A stretch of DNA of 64,000 bases from Pollutimonas harenae (GCF_004153685.1 NZ_SDQD01000001.1:1116001-1180000), one strand, 5' to 3'. Counted from the first letter of the stretch, positions 8,991 through 18,455 are shown. Translations and numbers: made by a program. The notes: generated from the sequence alone by a model not told the origin.

Positions 8991-9515
8991 ATGGCCCGTT
9001 TACCCTATGCCGATCTGACGCATCCTGAGGTCAGCCCGTTGGTGGAGCAGATTGTCGCCGAGCGCGGCAGTGTGCTGCATCTGTATCAAATGTTGTTGCA
9101 AAGTCCGCCTGTTGCGCGTGGTTGGTTGAATCATCTTACGGGTATTCGTCATCATAATTCGCTAAATGGTGCTTTGCGTGAGATGGTGATTATGCGGATT
9201 GCGCATTTGAATGGTGCGCCTTACGAGGCTGATCAGCATGCGCCGATTGCGCTGAAAGAAGGGATGACGCAGGCGCAGCTTGATGCTTTGCCGCAGTGGC
9301 AGGGCTCTGATTTGTTCAGTGAGCAAGAGAGGGCGGTGCTGGCGTATACGGATAGTATGACGCGGGAGGTGCAGGTACCTGATGCGGTGTTTGATGCGGT
9401 GCGGCCATTTTTTGAGCCCCGGCAGTTGGTGGAGTTGACGGCGACGGTGGCTACTTACAATATGGTGTCACGGTTTCTGGAGGCGCTGCAGATTCATTCG
9501 CATGATGAGCGTTGA
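8991..9515 (+). CDS. Carboxymuconolactone decarboxylase family protein
   Basis: This 174-residue AhpD/CMD-fold protein has the core REMVIMRIAHLNGAPYEADQH at about residues 60-83. It lacks the CxxC of AhpD-type peroxidase partners, so a decarboxylase-like or unknown role is more likely. It stands 86 bases after the aminotransferase and could be cotranscribed. Third codon positions are visibly T/G-rich compared with its neighbours. A giant hairpin starts 45 bases after its stop. Confidence 0.83.
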   Translation: MARLPYADLTHPEVSPLVEQIVAERGSVLHLYQMLLQSPPVARGWLNHLTGIRHHNSLNGALREMVIMRIAHLNGAPYEADQHAPIALKEGMTQAQLDALPQWQGSDLFSEQERAVLAYTDSMTREVQVPDAVFDAVRPFFEPRQLVELTATVATYNMVSRFLEALQIHSHDER

Positions 9516-9517
9516 TT

Positions 9518-9790
9518 TGCTGGCTCTTGGTTTTTCGGCTGAGCTTTTGAGTTCTTGAGCAAGGCGGGTGTATCAGGGGCTGTTTCGGCTTGGCGCGCTG
9601 CGGCCCCTGGCTTTGCCAGGGGCTTCCCGTTTCTGGCGGCCCGATCGAGGCGTGTGCGGAACTCGACCGGTCGGGCCAGTGGCCCGACACCCGTCGGTCT
9701 CGAGCAGCCGCACACTTGCATCCTCGATCGAACCGCCAGAAACGGCTTGCGCGAGGCGCCTGCACAGCCCCTGATACACCCGCCTTGTAA
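9518..9790 (+). repeat. Giant hairpin element, family 1, copy A
   Basis: A nested palindrome fills the gap after the CMD gene. The outer stem is a perfect 23 bp (9561-9583 with 9764-9786). Inside are a 13 bp stem (9627-9639/9733-9745), 9 bp (9642-9650/9722-9730), 8 bp (9652-9659/9708-9715) and a 7 bp tip (9671-9677/9681-9687). A side hairpin of 9 bp with a TTT loop sits in the left arm (9603-9623). The reverse complement of 26738-26965 is a diverged copy, and weaker similarity runs upstream almost to the CMD stop. Open frames inside are by-products of the palindrome. Confidence 0.85.
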
Positions 9791-9846
9791 GGGTGTGGTC
9801 AAGTCTGCCGGTTCAGCGCAAGGCCGCCATACCCCGTGTCCTTGTC

Positions 9847-9947
9847 ATGCGCGATGTCCACGATGCGCTGGACTATTATCGCTGGACTATTATCTGTCGG
9901 AAGCTTCTAAAAACGTAGCGCTTGAATTTCTAAACGAGCCGAAATGA
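9847..9947 (+). pseudogene. Fragment of a ParE/RelE-like toxin, frameshifted by a 14-base duplication
   Basis: Reading from ATG 9847 gives MRDVHDALDYY and then leaves frame. After the second copy of a 14-base tandem duplication (9867-9880 and 9881-9894) the other frame continues LSEASKNVALEFLNEPK and stops at 9947. Joined, this resembles the N-terminus of ParE/RelE-type toxins, where DALDYY is followed by a helix with VALxFxDE. The rest of the toxin and any antitoxin are missing. It appears to be a decayed toxin-antitoxin remnant beside the giant hairpin. Confidence 0.5.
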
Positions 9948-9981
9948 GCTTACGACCATCTTTCGCGATTTCCTGGAGTGG

Positions 9982-10491
9982 TTAAACTTCCAGCGCTGCC
10001 AGGCGCTGTAGTGCGTTGCCGGTAAGGCGGACTATGCGCCATTCGGGCAGGATGTCGGCGCCCAGGTGTTTGTAGAAGTCTATGGCGTTCTGGTTCCAAT
10101 CCAGCACGACCCATTCGAAACGTCCGCAGTCTTGTTCGATGGCCTGTCTGGCCAAGTGTTGCAGCGCCATTTTGCCCAGGCCCTCGCCGCGGTGGGCAGG
10201 CTGTATGTATAGGTCTTCAAGGTAGAGGCCGCGTTTGTCCAGGAAGCTGGAGTAATTGTGAAACCACATGATGTAGGCGACGGGCAGCTCGGGCTTGTCG
10301 CGAAGGGTGGCTATCAGGCAGTGGGCGGCCGGGCGCTCGCTGAAAAAGCTGTTGCGCAGTGTTTCTTCGGTGGCCTTGAAAATATCGGTGAGCTTCTCGA
10401 ATTCGGCCATTTCCCGCATAAGGCCTAGTATGTGGGGAAGGTCTTCGGGGCGTGCTGGCCTAAGCAGGTAACGTTCTGTTGCGCTGGACAA
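9982..10491 (-). CDS. GNAT family N-acetyltransferase (diamine acetyltransferase-like)
   Basis: This 169-residue cytoplasmic acetyltransferase has the acetyl-CoA motif Q97-xxx-RGEGLG at 101-106 and the block YLEDLYIQPAHRGEGLG typical of spermidine/spermine and thialysine acetyltransferase-like GNATs. It would transfer acetyl from acetyl-CoA to an amine. It is divergent from the CusF-like gene (56-base gap) and its 3' end faces the toxin remnant. The substrate is not certain. Confidence 0.85.
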   Translation of the reverse strand: MSSATERYLLRPARPEDLPHILGLMREMAEFEKLTDIFKATEETLRNSFFSERPAAHCLIATLRDKPELPVAYIMWFHNYSSFLDKRGLYLEDLYIQPAHRGEGLGKMALQHLARQAIEQDCGRFEWVVLDWNQNAIDFYKHLGADILPEWRIVRLTGNALQRLAALEV

Positions 10492-10547
10492 GCGGATTCC
10501 TTGATTTGGCGTTATGCTGAAGTCGTGTTTTAACAGGAGTTTAGCTT

Positions 10548-10850
10548 ATGCCTTCAGGGAATCAGCGAGCGGTGCAGGCACTGGCAGCCGCACTGGCCTT
10601 GACGTCTTTTTATTCGGTCAATGCTGTGGCACAAGAAGCCACTGCATCTGGAGAAGTGCGCAGCATTAATGCGGCTGATGGCAAAATTACCATCAAGCAT
10701 GGCGCTATTGCCGACCTTGAATTGCCGGCGATGACGCTGGTGTATCGCATAGATGTCGCGCTGTTGGCCGATATCAAGCCGGGCGACAAGGTCAAGTTCA
10801 CGGCCAAACGTGAAAACACCCAATACGTCATTACCAAGATATCAAAGTAG
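10548..10850 (+). CDS. CusF-like periplasmic copper-binding protein
   Basis: This is a 100-residue protein with a signal peptide of about 28 residues (cleavage near VNAVAQ-EA). The mature part matches the CusF_Ec family: GEVRSINAADGKITIKHG, then LELPAMTLVYRID. CusF proteins bind Cu(I)/Ag(I) through the His, the PAM methionine and a Trp. The Trp position is not obvious here and the second Met is Leu, so metal affinity may be altered. An AGGAG site lies just ahead of the start. No Cus efflux genes are in the window. Confidence 0.75.
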   Translation: MPSGNQRAVQALAAALALTSFYSVNAVAQEATASGEVRSINAADGKITIKHGAIADLELPAMTLVYRIDVALLADIKPGDKVKFTAKRENTQYVITKISK

Positions 10851-10861
10851 TTTTGCATGAG

Positions 10862-10884
10862 GGCGGCCCATCTGGGCCGCCTTT
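10862..10884 (+). terminator. Intrinsic terminator after the CusF-like gene
   Basis: A perfect 9 bp GC stem (10862-10870 with 10873-10881, loop TC) is followed by CTTTC. It lies 11 bases after the CusF-like stop and ahead of the convergent hslU end, so it may stop both transcripts. Confidence 0.7.
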
Positions 10885-10899
10885 CAATACAGATACCGC

Positions 10900-12231
<1,332 letters not shown>

Positions 12232-12252
12232 AATTAGGGGCGCATTAAAAGC

Positions 12253-12786
12253 TTAGAGTGTTTCGACGATATGGTTTTGATTTGTGTAAATGCACAAATC
12301 ACCCGCGATCTCTAGTGATTTCTTCACGATGTCGGCGGGAGCCATCTCGGTGTTTTGCAAAAGGGCCAGCGCGGCAGACTGGGCATAAGCCCCGCCCGAA
12401 CCAATCGCGGCCAGGCCGTTTTCAGGTTCGAGCACGTCGCCGTTGCCGGTCAGCACCAGTGTGTGCTCTTTGTCGGCCACGATCAGCATGGCTTCAAGGC
12501 GTCGCAACACACGGTCGGTACGCCAGTCTTTGGTCAGTTCGACTGCGGCACGCATCAGATTGCCCTGGTGCTTTTCCAGCTTGGCTTCAAAGCGTTCTTG
12601 CAGAGTGAAGGCGTCGGCCGTGGCGCCGGCAAAGCCGGCAAGTATCTTGTCGTTGTACAGGCGGCGTATTTTGCGCGCTGTGCCTTTGATGACGATGTTG
12701 CCCAGGGTGACCTGGCCGTCGCCGCCCAGGGCAACGTGTTCGCCGCGGCGAACGCAAATAATGGTGGTGGCGTGAAATTGTTCCAT
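12253..12786 (-). CDS. hslV: ATP-dependent protease peptidase subunit HslV
   Basis: This 177-residue proteasome-like threonine protease is the catalytic dodecamer of HslVU. The catalytic Thr is at residue 7, after the short leader MEQFHA, so the leader must be removed to expose the nucleophile; many homologues have only Met before Thr. GGDGQVTLG and the later [14 protein letters not shown] are conserved. It is first in the hslVU operon, downstream of a sigma32-type promoter. Confidence 0.98.
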   Translation of the reverse strand: MEQFHATTIICVRRGEHVALGGDGQVTLGNIVIKGTARKIRRLYNDKILAGFAGATADAFTLQERFEAKLEKHQGNLMRAAVELTKDWRTDRVLRRLEAMLIVADKEHTLVLTGNGDVLEPENGLAAIGSGGAYAQSAALALLQNTEMAPADIVKKSLEIAGDLCIYTNQNHIVETL

Positions 12787-12807
12787 GTATCTTCCTTTGA
12801 GCTATAT

Positions 12808-12835
12808 AGCTGGGGACAGCGGTGGGAATTTCAAG
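12808..12835 (-). promoter_or_regulatory. Sigma32 (heat-shock) type promoter for hslVU
   Basis: On the minus strand, a perfect CTTGAAA -35 element (12829-12835) is followed by a 13-base spacer and CCCCAGCT (12808-12815). The latter matches the sigma32 -10 consensus CCCCATNT at all positions but one. It ends 22 bases before the hslV ATG. HslVU is a classical RpoH target, so position and sequence agree. Confidence 0.78.
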
Positions 12836-12977
12836 GGCTGCCTGGCTGGGCCCGATTACGAGAAAGGTTTTGTTTCAGGAACGATGCTACACTCGGGCGG
12901 TCCTGTATGGACGACGACGCGGGGCGAGGCTCGTGCCGCCCCAGCGCCCTGAATATCAAAATAAAACAGAGGCATCC

Positions 12978-13199
12978 ATGCACTACATCATTCAGCTTTT
13001 AGCAACAATTCTTATTGGTACCGCCATTGGCGCCGTGCTTAGCCAGCGTACCAAAGCGCTGCTCATCGGCTCTGTCATAGGCATCGTACTGGGCATTGTC
13101 GCTCTGATCACGGCTTCCTGGGTGCCGCTGGCGGTGGGTACGGCCGTCTTTCTGGTGGTCCAGGGTTTGCAGCGCGACAATTATTCATCGCGCGCCTGA
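12978..13199 (+). CDS. Small two-helix membrane protein of unknown function
   Basis: The reading frame from ATG 12978 encodes 73 residues, nearly all hydrophobic. There are two predicted membrane helices, about residues 3-20 and 27-62, separated by SQRTKA, with a charged tail ending QRDNYSSRA. An in-frame upstream extension to 12822 overlaps the hslV promoter and has no membrane-protein character, so the short form is preferred. No family is recognised. It is divergent from hslV and 45 bases ahead of the VOC gene. Confidence 0.6.
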   Translation: MHYIIQLLATILIGTAIGAVLSQRTKALLIGSVIGIVLGIVALITASWVPLAVGTAVFLVVQGLQRDNYSSRA

Positions 13200-13244
13200 G
13201 CCTTACCGCGCTGCGCAGCGCAAACCAGCAAGGAATCAGACCGC

Positions 13245-13952
13245 ATGTCCATCGATTTCGATCATCTGGTCCTGATGATGCGCGATCAGCTGAACGATCG
13301 CGCGCCACGTCTGCAGAAAGATGGTTTCCATCTTACCGAGGTGTCGGTACATAACCTGGGTTCCATCAATCAGCTCATTACGCTTGAATCCTCGTATATC
13401 GAGCTTCTGGGTTGGCCTGCAGGCCAACCTCCGGCGCGCAAGGAAATCGCCGAACAGGCCTTGGGGCTGGACGCGTTGGTTTTCAGGCCACGCAATGCAG
13501 GCGACACCTACGAGCAGCTGCTCCGGGCGGGTTTCGAGGTGAATCCGGTGCAAAGGCTGGAGCGGCTGGTGCCGACCCCGACGGGCACGGGCATGGCCCG
13601 GTTCGATACCGTCCGGTTTGCGCGGCAGCCTATACCTGGCTTACGCATTTACTATTGCCAGCACCTGACCCCCGAATACATTTGGGACGAAAGCGTGATG
13701 CATCATGAAAACGGGGCACAGTCGCTGCATGACATCACGGTCAAGGCGCCCGATGCCCGCAGCGTTGCCAGCACATTGGCTGTGCTGACCGAAGGGCGGG
13801 TACAAGCGGCCGCTGATGGCAGTCATGTGCTGGATCTGCCCAATTTGCGGCTGCGAGTGCTGCCGGACCCCAGTCTTTCAGCGCCTGTCATCTGGCAAGC
13901 GGTGTTGGGCTATCGCGATGGCACGCTACGCCCCTTTGCGCCACCCTTATAA
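13245..13952 (+). CDS. VOC/glyoxalase-like domain protein (Glyoxalase_3 type)
   Basis: This 235-residue cytoplasmic protein begins FDHLVLMMRD, the usual opening of Glyoxalase_3 (PF13468) members. It continues with ITLESSYIELLGW and a second half-domain after residue 150. Such proteins carry the metal-dependent vicinal-oxygen-chelate fold, but the reaction is usually unknown. A perfect 20 bp palindrome lies inside the gene at 13410-13429. The stop overlaps the first of three TTATAAG repeats ahead of the next gene. Confidence 0.8.
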   Translation: MSIDFDHLVLMMRDQLNDRAPRLQKDGFHLTEVSVHNLGSINQLITLESSYIELLGWPAGQPPARKEIAEQALGLDALVFRPRNAGDTYEQLLRAGFEVNPVQRLERLVPTPTGTGMARFDTVRFARQPIPGLRIYYCQHLTPEYIWDESVMHHENGAQSLHDITVKAPDARSVASTLAVLTEGRVQAAADGSHVLDLPNLRLRVLPDPSLSAPVIWQAVLGYRDGTLRPFAPPL

Positions 13953-13985
13953 GTCAATTATAAGCATTCAACCATTTGTTATAAG
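13947..13985. promoter_or_regulatory. Three phased TTATAAG repeats upstream of a Bug-type binding-protein gene
   Basis: TTATAAG occurs at 13947, 13958 and 13979, start-to-start spacings of 11 and 21 bases, so all copies face the same side of the helix. They end 64 bases before the binding-protein start. A 7 bp stem (13995-14001 with 14014-14020) follows. This looks like an operator array for an unidentified regulator; the role is inferred from phasing only. Confidence 0.4.
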
Positions 13986-14049
13986 CAAAAGGCTTAAGCC
14001 GCGTTATCATTTACGGCTTAGTTGACGCATCTATAACACTGGAATTTTT

Positions 14050-15042
14050 ATGCTTAGCCATGCCAAATCAAACCTAGCGGCTGCAACATTTTTCAAGGCG
14101 GTGGCGGGTAGCTTGCTGGCCTTGTCGGCACTTTCTTTTGCACAGGCAGCCGAACAGCCGCCTATACGCCTGGTTGTACCGTTTCCTCCCGGAGGCAGCA
14201 CTGATATTGCCTCGCGCATTATTCAGCCCAAGCTGGCCGAGCTGCTGAGCCGCGACGTAGTCATCGAGAACAAGCCCGGTGCGGCCACGCAGATCGCCAG
14301 CCAATACGTACAGCGTTCCAAACCCGATGGCAATACCTTGCTGGTCAGTTTTGACAGTCATTCGCTGAATCCCATTGTGCGGCCGCTGCCCTACGATACC
14401 TTCAAGGATTTTCGCGGCATTACCTTTGCCCTGCGTTTCCCGCTGGTGGTGGGGGTGTCCAAGCATGTCGAGGCCAACTCGCTGAAAGAGTTCGTGGCCG
14501 CAGCCAAGGCCGACCCCAAAAAATACAGCTATGCATCAACCGGCCTGGGTTCGCTGAACCATTTGGCCCCGGAAGAGCTCAAGCGTATGGCTGGCATTGA
14601 AATGCTGCATGTGCCCTTTGCCGGAGGCGGGCAGGCCATGCAGTCATTGGTGGGCAATATTACCCATATGGCTTTCCTGAGCTATGCAGCATTCAAGCCG
14701 CAAATCGAGGCGGGCAATATCAAGCCTTTGGCCGTGACAGGCGCTAAGCGCATTGCTGATTTGCCAGACGTTCCCACCGTGAAGGAGTCGGGCTACCCTG
14801 ACTTCGAAGCCTATTCATGGATAGGTATTTTTGCACCTGCCGGAACGCCCGACGATATAGCCAACCCGCTCACCGATGCCTTCCAGAAAGCCTTGAATGA
14901 CAAGGAAGTCAAGGCCAAGCTGGCCAACCTGGGCTTCGAGGTCATGGCCACAGACGGCCCGACGGTAGATCGCTATGCAGTCGAGCAATACCAGCGCTGG
15001 AGCACGTTTGTGAAGGACACTGGCCTGTCGCTGGCGAAGTAA
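14050..15042 (+). CDS. Bug/TctC family tripartite tricarboxylate transporter substrate-binding protein
   Basis: This 330-residue secreted periplasmic binding protein has a signal peptide of about 34 residues ending SFAQAA. The mature start PIRLVVPFPPGGSTDIASR is the TctC signature, and later blocks (ASTGLGSLNHL, HVPFAGGGQAMQSL, DVPTVKESGYPDFEA) fit the Bug family, which is greatly expanded in Bordetella relatives. No TctA/TctB membrane genes are adjacent, as is usual for orphan Bug proteins. The ligand, probably a carboxylate, is not predictable. It ends two bases from the convergent thioesterase. Confidence 0.92.
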   Translation: MLSHAKSNLAAATFFKAVAGSLLALSALSFAQAAEQPPIRLVVPFPPGGSTDIASRIIQPKLAELLSRDVVIENKPGAATQIASQYVQRSKPDGNTLLVSFDSHSLNPIVRPLPYDTFKDFRGITFALRFPLVVGVSKHVEANSLKEFVAAAKADPKKYSYASTGLGSLNHLAPEELKRMAGIEMLHVPFAGGGQAMQSLVGNITHMAFLSYAAFKPQIEAGNIKPLAVTGAKRIADLPDVPTVKESGYPDFEAYSWIGIFAPAGTPDDIANPLTDAFQKALNDKEVKAKLANLGFEVMATDGPTVDRYAVEQYQRWSTFVKDTGLSLAK

Positions 15043-15043
15043 C

Positions 15044-15463
15044 TTACCCCGCGGGTACGTAGGCAATGGTGGCCTGCATCAAGGCAACCACTTTGCTGTT
15101 TTGGCCTGAATAAGCCAAGACCTCGCCGGTGCAAACAGCCAGTTGCTTGCCGGCGTTCTGCACTTTTCCGATGGCAAGAAAGCGGTCGCCCAGCGCTGGC
15201 CGCAGAAAATTGATCTTGAACTCGGCCGTCACCACCTCACGGCCCTGCGGCGCCCTGGTCAAGGCCGCGTAACCGCAGGCGCTGTCGACCACGCTGGTGA
15301 TGGCGCCTGCGTGTATATAGCCGAACTGCTGGGAAAGATGTTTGGAAAAAGGCAGTTCTATATGCACTTCTCCATCGACTACAGACGCAAGCCGGGCACC
15401 TAGTGTGACCATCAAGCCTTGGGCGTCAAAGCTGGCTGTTACGCGTTCATGAGCGTCATGCAT
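15044..15463 (-). CDS. PaaI family hotdog thioesterase
   Basis: This 139-residue hotdog-fold protein carries HAGAITSVVDSACGYAAL at 51-68, where Asp60 is the likely catalytic acid of PaaI-type acyl-CoA thioesterases. It would release CoA from an acyl- or aryl-CoA. Its start overlaps the end of the upstream GlxA-type regulator gene by eight bases, so the two are probably one transcript. Confidence 0.87.
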   Translation of the reverse strand: MHDAHERVTASFDAQGLMVTLGARLASVVDGEVHIELPFSKHLSQQFGYIHAGAITSVVDSACGYAALTRAPQGREVVTAEFKINFLRPALGDRFLAIGKVQNAGKQLAVCTGEVLAYSGQNSKVVALMQATIAYVPAG

Positions 15464-16448
15464 GGGAATAAGGGCCTATCGTTTGAAAGAGTTTACGGTA
15501 CGCCATGGGCGAAGTCTGGAAAACGGTCCTGAAGTGTTGCCTTAACGAAAGCGCTGACCCAAAACCTGCTTGTTGAGCGACCATCTCGATCGATACATTG
15601 GTGGTTTCAAGCATGCGTTGCGCGTGCGCCAGCCGTTGGTTCAACAGCCATTGCTTGAACGATACACCAGTCGCTTCGCGAAAGCGGCGTGTAAAGCTGC
15701 GGCGGCTCATCGCCGCACGCTGGGCCAGGGTGTCGATGGTGTGCGGTTGCTGGGGGCGGCTGGCCACCCATTGCAGCACTTCGGCGAAGCGGTTTTCGCT
15801 GTTGCTGACCGGGAGCGGCTGTTCAATGAACTGCGCCTGCCCGCCTTGACGCTGGGGAGCAATAATAAGCTGCCTGGCTACCTGGTTGGCGAGTTCTGCG
15901 CCCCCTAAGCGGCGCAGCAAATGCAGGCAGCAGTCCAGGCCGGCCGCTACACCGGCGGATGTCAGTACATCACCTTCGTCCACATAAAGCACGTCTGGAT
16001 TGACGTTGATTTTGCCGTATTGTTTTGCCAGTTTTTCAGCATAGGCCCAGTGGGTGGTTGCCGACTTGCCGTCCAGCAGACCGGCTTGGGCTAGTGGAAA
16101 CGCACCCAGGCATAAGCCCATGACCAAGGCGCCGCGCGCATGGGCGCGCTGCAAGGTTTCCAGCAAGGCGAGTGGCGCTTGCCGGCAGTCGTTATGCCAA
16201 GTCGGCACAACCACGATGCTGGCGGTTTCTGCTACATCAAGACCATGCTTTACAGCGATGTCGAAGCCTCCGGAGGTGCTCAGTGAGGTGCTGGCGGCAG
16301 CGCAGACCCGTACCTGAAAGCGAGGCGTGCGTGGGCCTGGGCGGCAAGAACCAAAAACCAGGCTGGGTACCGACAAGTGAAATGGGCTCATGCCGTCGAA
16401 TGCGATGACGGCGACCTCGTAGCGTTCGGCGGGCTTGGTGTTGTGCAT
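15456..16448 (-). CDS. GlxA family transcriptional regulator (DJ-1/PfpI plus AraC domain)
   Basis: This 330-residue regulator has an N-terminal DJ-1/PfpI amidotransferase-like domain (VAVIAFDGMSPFHLSVPS; GLCLGAF with the nucleophile-elbow Cys near residue 115) and a C-terminal AraC-type double helix-turn-helix at about 215-320 (RAAMSRRSFTRRFREATG). Such proteins sense small metabolites. It is divergent from the isochorismatase-like hydrolase across 136 bases, which makes that gene a likely target. Confidence 0.9.
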   Translation of the reverse strand: MHNTKPAERYEVAVIAFDGMSPFHLSVPSLVFGSCRPGPRTPRFQVRVCAAASTSLSTSGGFDIAVKHGLDVAETASIVVVPTWHNDCRQAPLALLETLQRAHARGALVMGLCLGAFPLAQAGLLDGKSATTHWAYAEKLAKQYGKINVNPDVLYVDEGDVLTSAGVAAGLDCCLHLLRRLGGAELANQVARQLIIAPQRQGGQAQFIEQPLPVSNSENRFAEVLQWVASRPQQPHTIDTLAQRAAMSRRSFTRRFREATGVSFKQWLLNQRLAHAQRMLETTNVSIEMVAQQAGFGSALSLRQHFRTVFQTSPMAYRKLFQTIGPYSHA

Positions 16449-16584
16449 GGCCCGATATTATCGTAGATATGCCTACAGGCCAATATGTTTCTGCGTCAGG
16501 CAAGGCCACAATAGGACATATGGGGGGCTGCGTGGTATGGCCAGGTGTTCAACCCCCATTACCCCTTTCACTCAGGAGAATTCG

Positions 16585-17217
16585 ATGTCTGAAACCTTAA
16601 ACCGTGCCTTGCTGGTAATCGATGTTCAAAATGAATATGTCACGGGAAGCCTTTTGATAGAGCATCCGCCGGTGCAGGATTCTTTGCGCAATATTGCACT
16701 TGCCATGGATGCGGCCCAGGCCGAGCAGATGCCCGTTATCGTTGTGCAGCACGATGCGCCCGAAGATTCGCCTTTGTTCGCCAAAGGTTCTGCCGCCTGG
16801 TTGTTGCACCCTACTGTGGCAAAGCGCGAGGCCGATCACCACATCCACAAATCCATGGCAAGCGTGTTTGCCGGGACTGACCTGGCGCAATGGTTGGCAC
16901 AGCACCGTATCGATACCCTGTCGGTGTGCGGATATATGACCCATAACTGCGTCGCTTCGACCATTTTTCACGCAGCGCATAATGGGCTGAAGGTGGAGTA
17001 TTTGGCAGACGCTTCAGGTGCTCCGTCGTACAGGAACGCGGCTGGCGCCGCGAGCGCCGAGGAAATTCACCGTGTGTTCAGCACGGTATTCCATACTGGT
17101 TTTGCCGCTGTTACAACAACGGAAAACTGGATCGCTGCAGTCAGTGCGGGACGCGTTATCGAGGCTGACAGCATTTATATGTCCAACCAGCGAGCCAAAG
17201 AGGCGCTTATTGCCTGA
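16585..17217 (+). CDS. Isochorismatase-like cysteine hydrolase
   Basis: This 210-residue cytoplasmic hydrolase starts at ATG 16585 behind a good AGGAG site (16574-16578). The catalytic triad is Asp13 (LLVIDVQNEY), Lys89 (HIHKSM) and Cys122 (MTHNCVAST). The family includes nicotinamidases, ureidoacrylate and N-carbamoyl amidases; the exact substrate is not clear. The longer frame upstream to 16435 lies in the control region and is not supported. It overlaps the convergent MFS gene by 11 bases. Confidence 0.9.
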   Translation: MSETLNRALLVIDVQNEYVTGSLLIEHPPVQDSLRNIALAMDAAQAEQMPVIVVQHDAPEDSPLFAKGSAAWLLHPTVAKREADHHIHKSMASVFAGTDLAQWLAQHRIDTLSVCGYMTHNCVASTIFHAAHNGLKVEYLADASGAPSYRNAAGAASAEEIHRVFSTVFHTGFAAVTTTENWIAAVSAGRVIEADSIYMSNQRAKEALIA

Positions 17218-18391
17218 TGCTAGACGCTGAAATCGTCATCAGCATCAGTGTGGCGGCCAGCCCCAGGGTGGCCGACAGCCACAAGGCTTGTACGCCGTAG
17301 GCGTCAAGGCATAGGCCGAACAGCCACGGCGCGAGCGCTTGTGCAATGCGGGCCGGTACCATGAGCATGCCCTGGCGGTGTCCGTAGCCCTGGGCGCCAA
17401 AGATCACCAGGGGTAATGTTCCCTTTGCTATGGTCAGGATGCCATTGCCGGCGCCGTGCAATATGCCGAACGCGGCGGCTGCCGGTGCGCCTATCACGCC
17501 GAAAGCCAATGCGCCTATGGGGTGCAGCAAAGCCGCGATACGGGCGGAGAGCAGTGGGTGGATTTTGCGCAGCAGGCCGAACTCGAGCAACCGGGCAGCC
17601 ACTTGAGCTGGGCCGATGAGTGCGCCGACCATGACCGCGGTGGCCAAGGTGGCGCCGCCAGCCTGCAGTAACTGAGGCAGGTGGGCGGCCATGGCCGTGC
17701 TGATGAACCAGGTGGCGGCAAAGACAAAGGCCAGCACGAACGATGGCCAGCGTTGGGACTGGGGGCTGCTGGCCGCGTGAGTGTTGTCCTTGGATGCTGC
17801 CGTGCTGACTTCAGTGTTTTGTAGTGTTTGCAGCCGGGGTAAGCTCAGATTCAGCGCCAGGCCCAGTGTCAGGTGCAGCGCGGCCCAGGTAAAGCAGGTA
17901 GCCCGCCAGCCTATGTGTGCTTCCAGAAACGTCGATAGCGGCCAGCCTACTGTGCTGGCAAAACCGGCAATTAGCGTAATGCCGGTAATGGCGCCGCGCG
18001 AACGGCTTCCGTAAAGTGCGACCAGTGTAGAAAATGCGGCCTCATACAGGCCGCTGCCCATACCTATGCCAATAATCAGCCAGGCTCCAAAGAGCCCCCA
18101 CGGACCTTGTGCACAGCCCAGGCCCGTCAGGCCCAGGGCGAAGATGACGCTGATGATTGCCAGTACGGGCCGTCCGCCATAACGGTCGATCAGATGGCCG
18201 GCGTAGGGGCCCAGCAGGGCGGAGATAATGAGCGCCGCGCTGAATGCGGCAAACACAGTAGGTGTGGAAACGCCCAGGTCTTGCGCCATGGGGGCGGCCA
18301 ACATAGCCGGAAGGTAGTAGCTGGAGGCCCAGGCCAGGGTCTGGGCAATGCCCAGTCGGGTGACGATGCCGGTGGTTGGCTCGGTGGCCAT
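17207..18391 (-). CDS. Major facilitator superfamily transporter
   Basis: This 394-residue inner-membrane transporter has twelve predicted helices and an MFS loop 2-3 motif (GHLIDRYGGRPVLA near residues 65-78). A central hydrophilic loop of about 25 residues follows helix 6. Members of this kind export or import small solutes with protons. It is convergent with the isochorismatase-like gene, and no substrate is evident. Confidence 0.9.
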   Translation of the reverse strand: MATEPTTGIVTRLGIAQTLAWASSYYLPAMLAAPMAQDLGVSTPTVFAAFSAALIISALLGPYAGHLIDRYGGRPVLAIISVIFALGLTGLGCAQGPWGLFGAWLIIGIGMGSGLYEAAFSTLVALYGSRSRGAITGITLIAGFASTVGWPLSTFLEAHIGWRATCFTWAALHLTLGLALNLSLPRLQTLQNTEVSTAASKDNTHAASSPQSQRWPSFVLAFVFAATWFISTAMAAHLPQLLQAGGATLATAVMVGALIGPAQVAARLLEFGLLRKIHPLLSARIAALLHPIGALAFGVIGAPAAAAFGILHGAGNGILTIAKGTLPLVIFGAQGYGHRQGMLMVPARIAQALAPWLFGLCLDAYGVQALWLSATLGLAATLMLMTISASSIRQ

Positions 18392-18455
18392 GTGGACTCT
18401 CTAGGGGTTTTGCAACGTCATCTGTGCTGCAGCCTTTTTACTGTACGAAGGGCCA

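Noticed and set aside
9568-9779. Several 66-68 codon frames on both strands in hairpin A (and similar ones in hairpin B)
   Set aside because: They mirror one another because of the palindrome, have no ribosome sites and no homology; they do not mark genes.
9561-9786. Hairpin A as a transposon-derived MITE
   Set aside because: Terminal stems differ between copies A and B while staying paired, and no target-site duplication is visible; fixed terminal repeats would be expected of a MITE. Not fully excluded.
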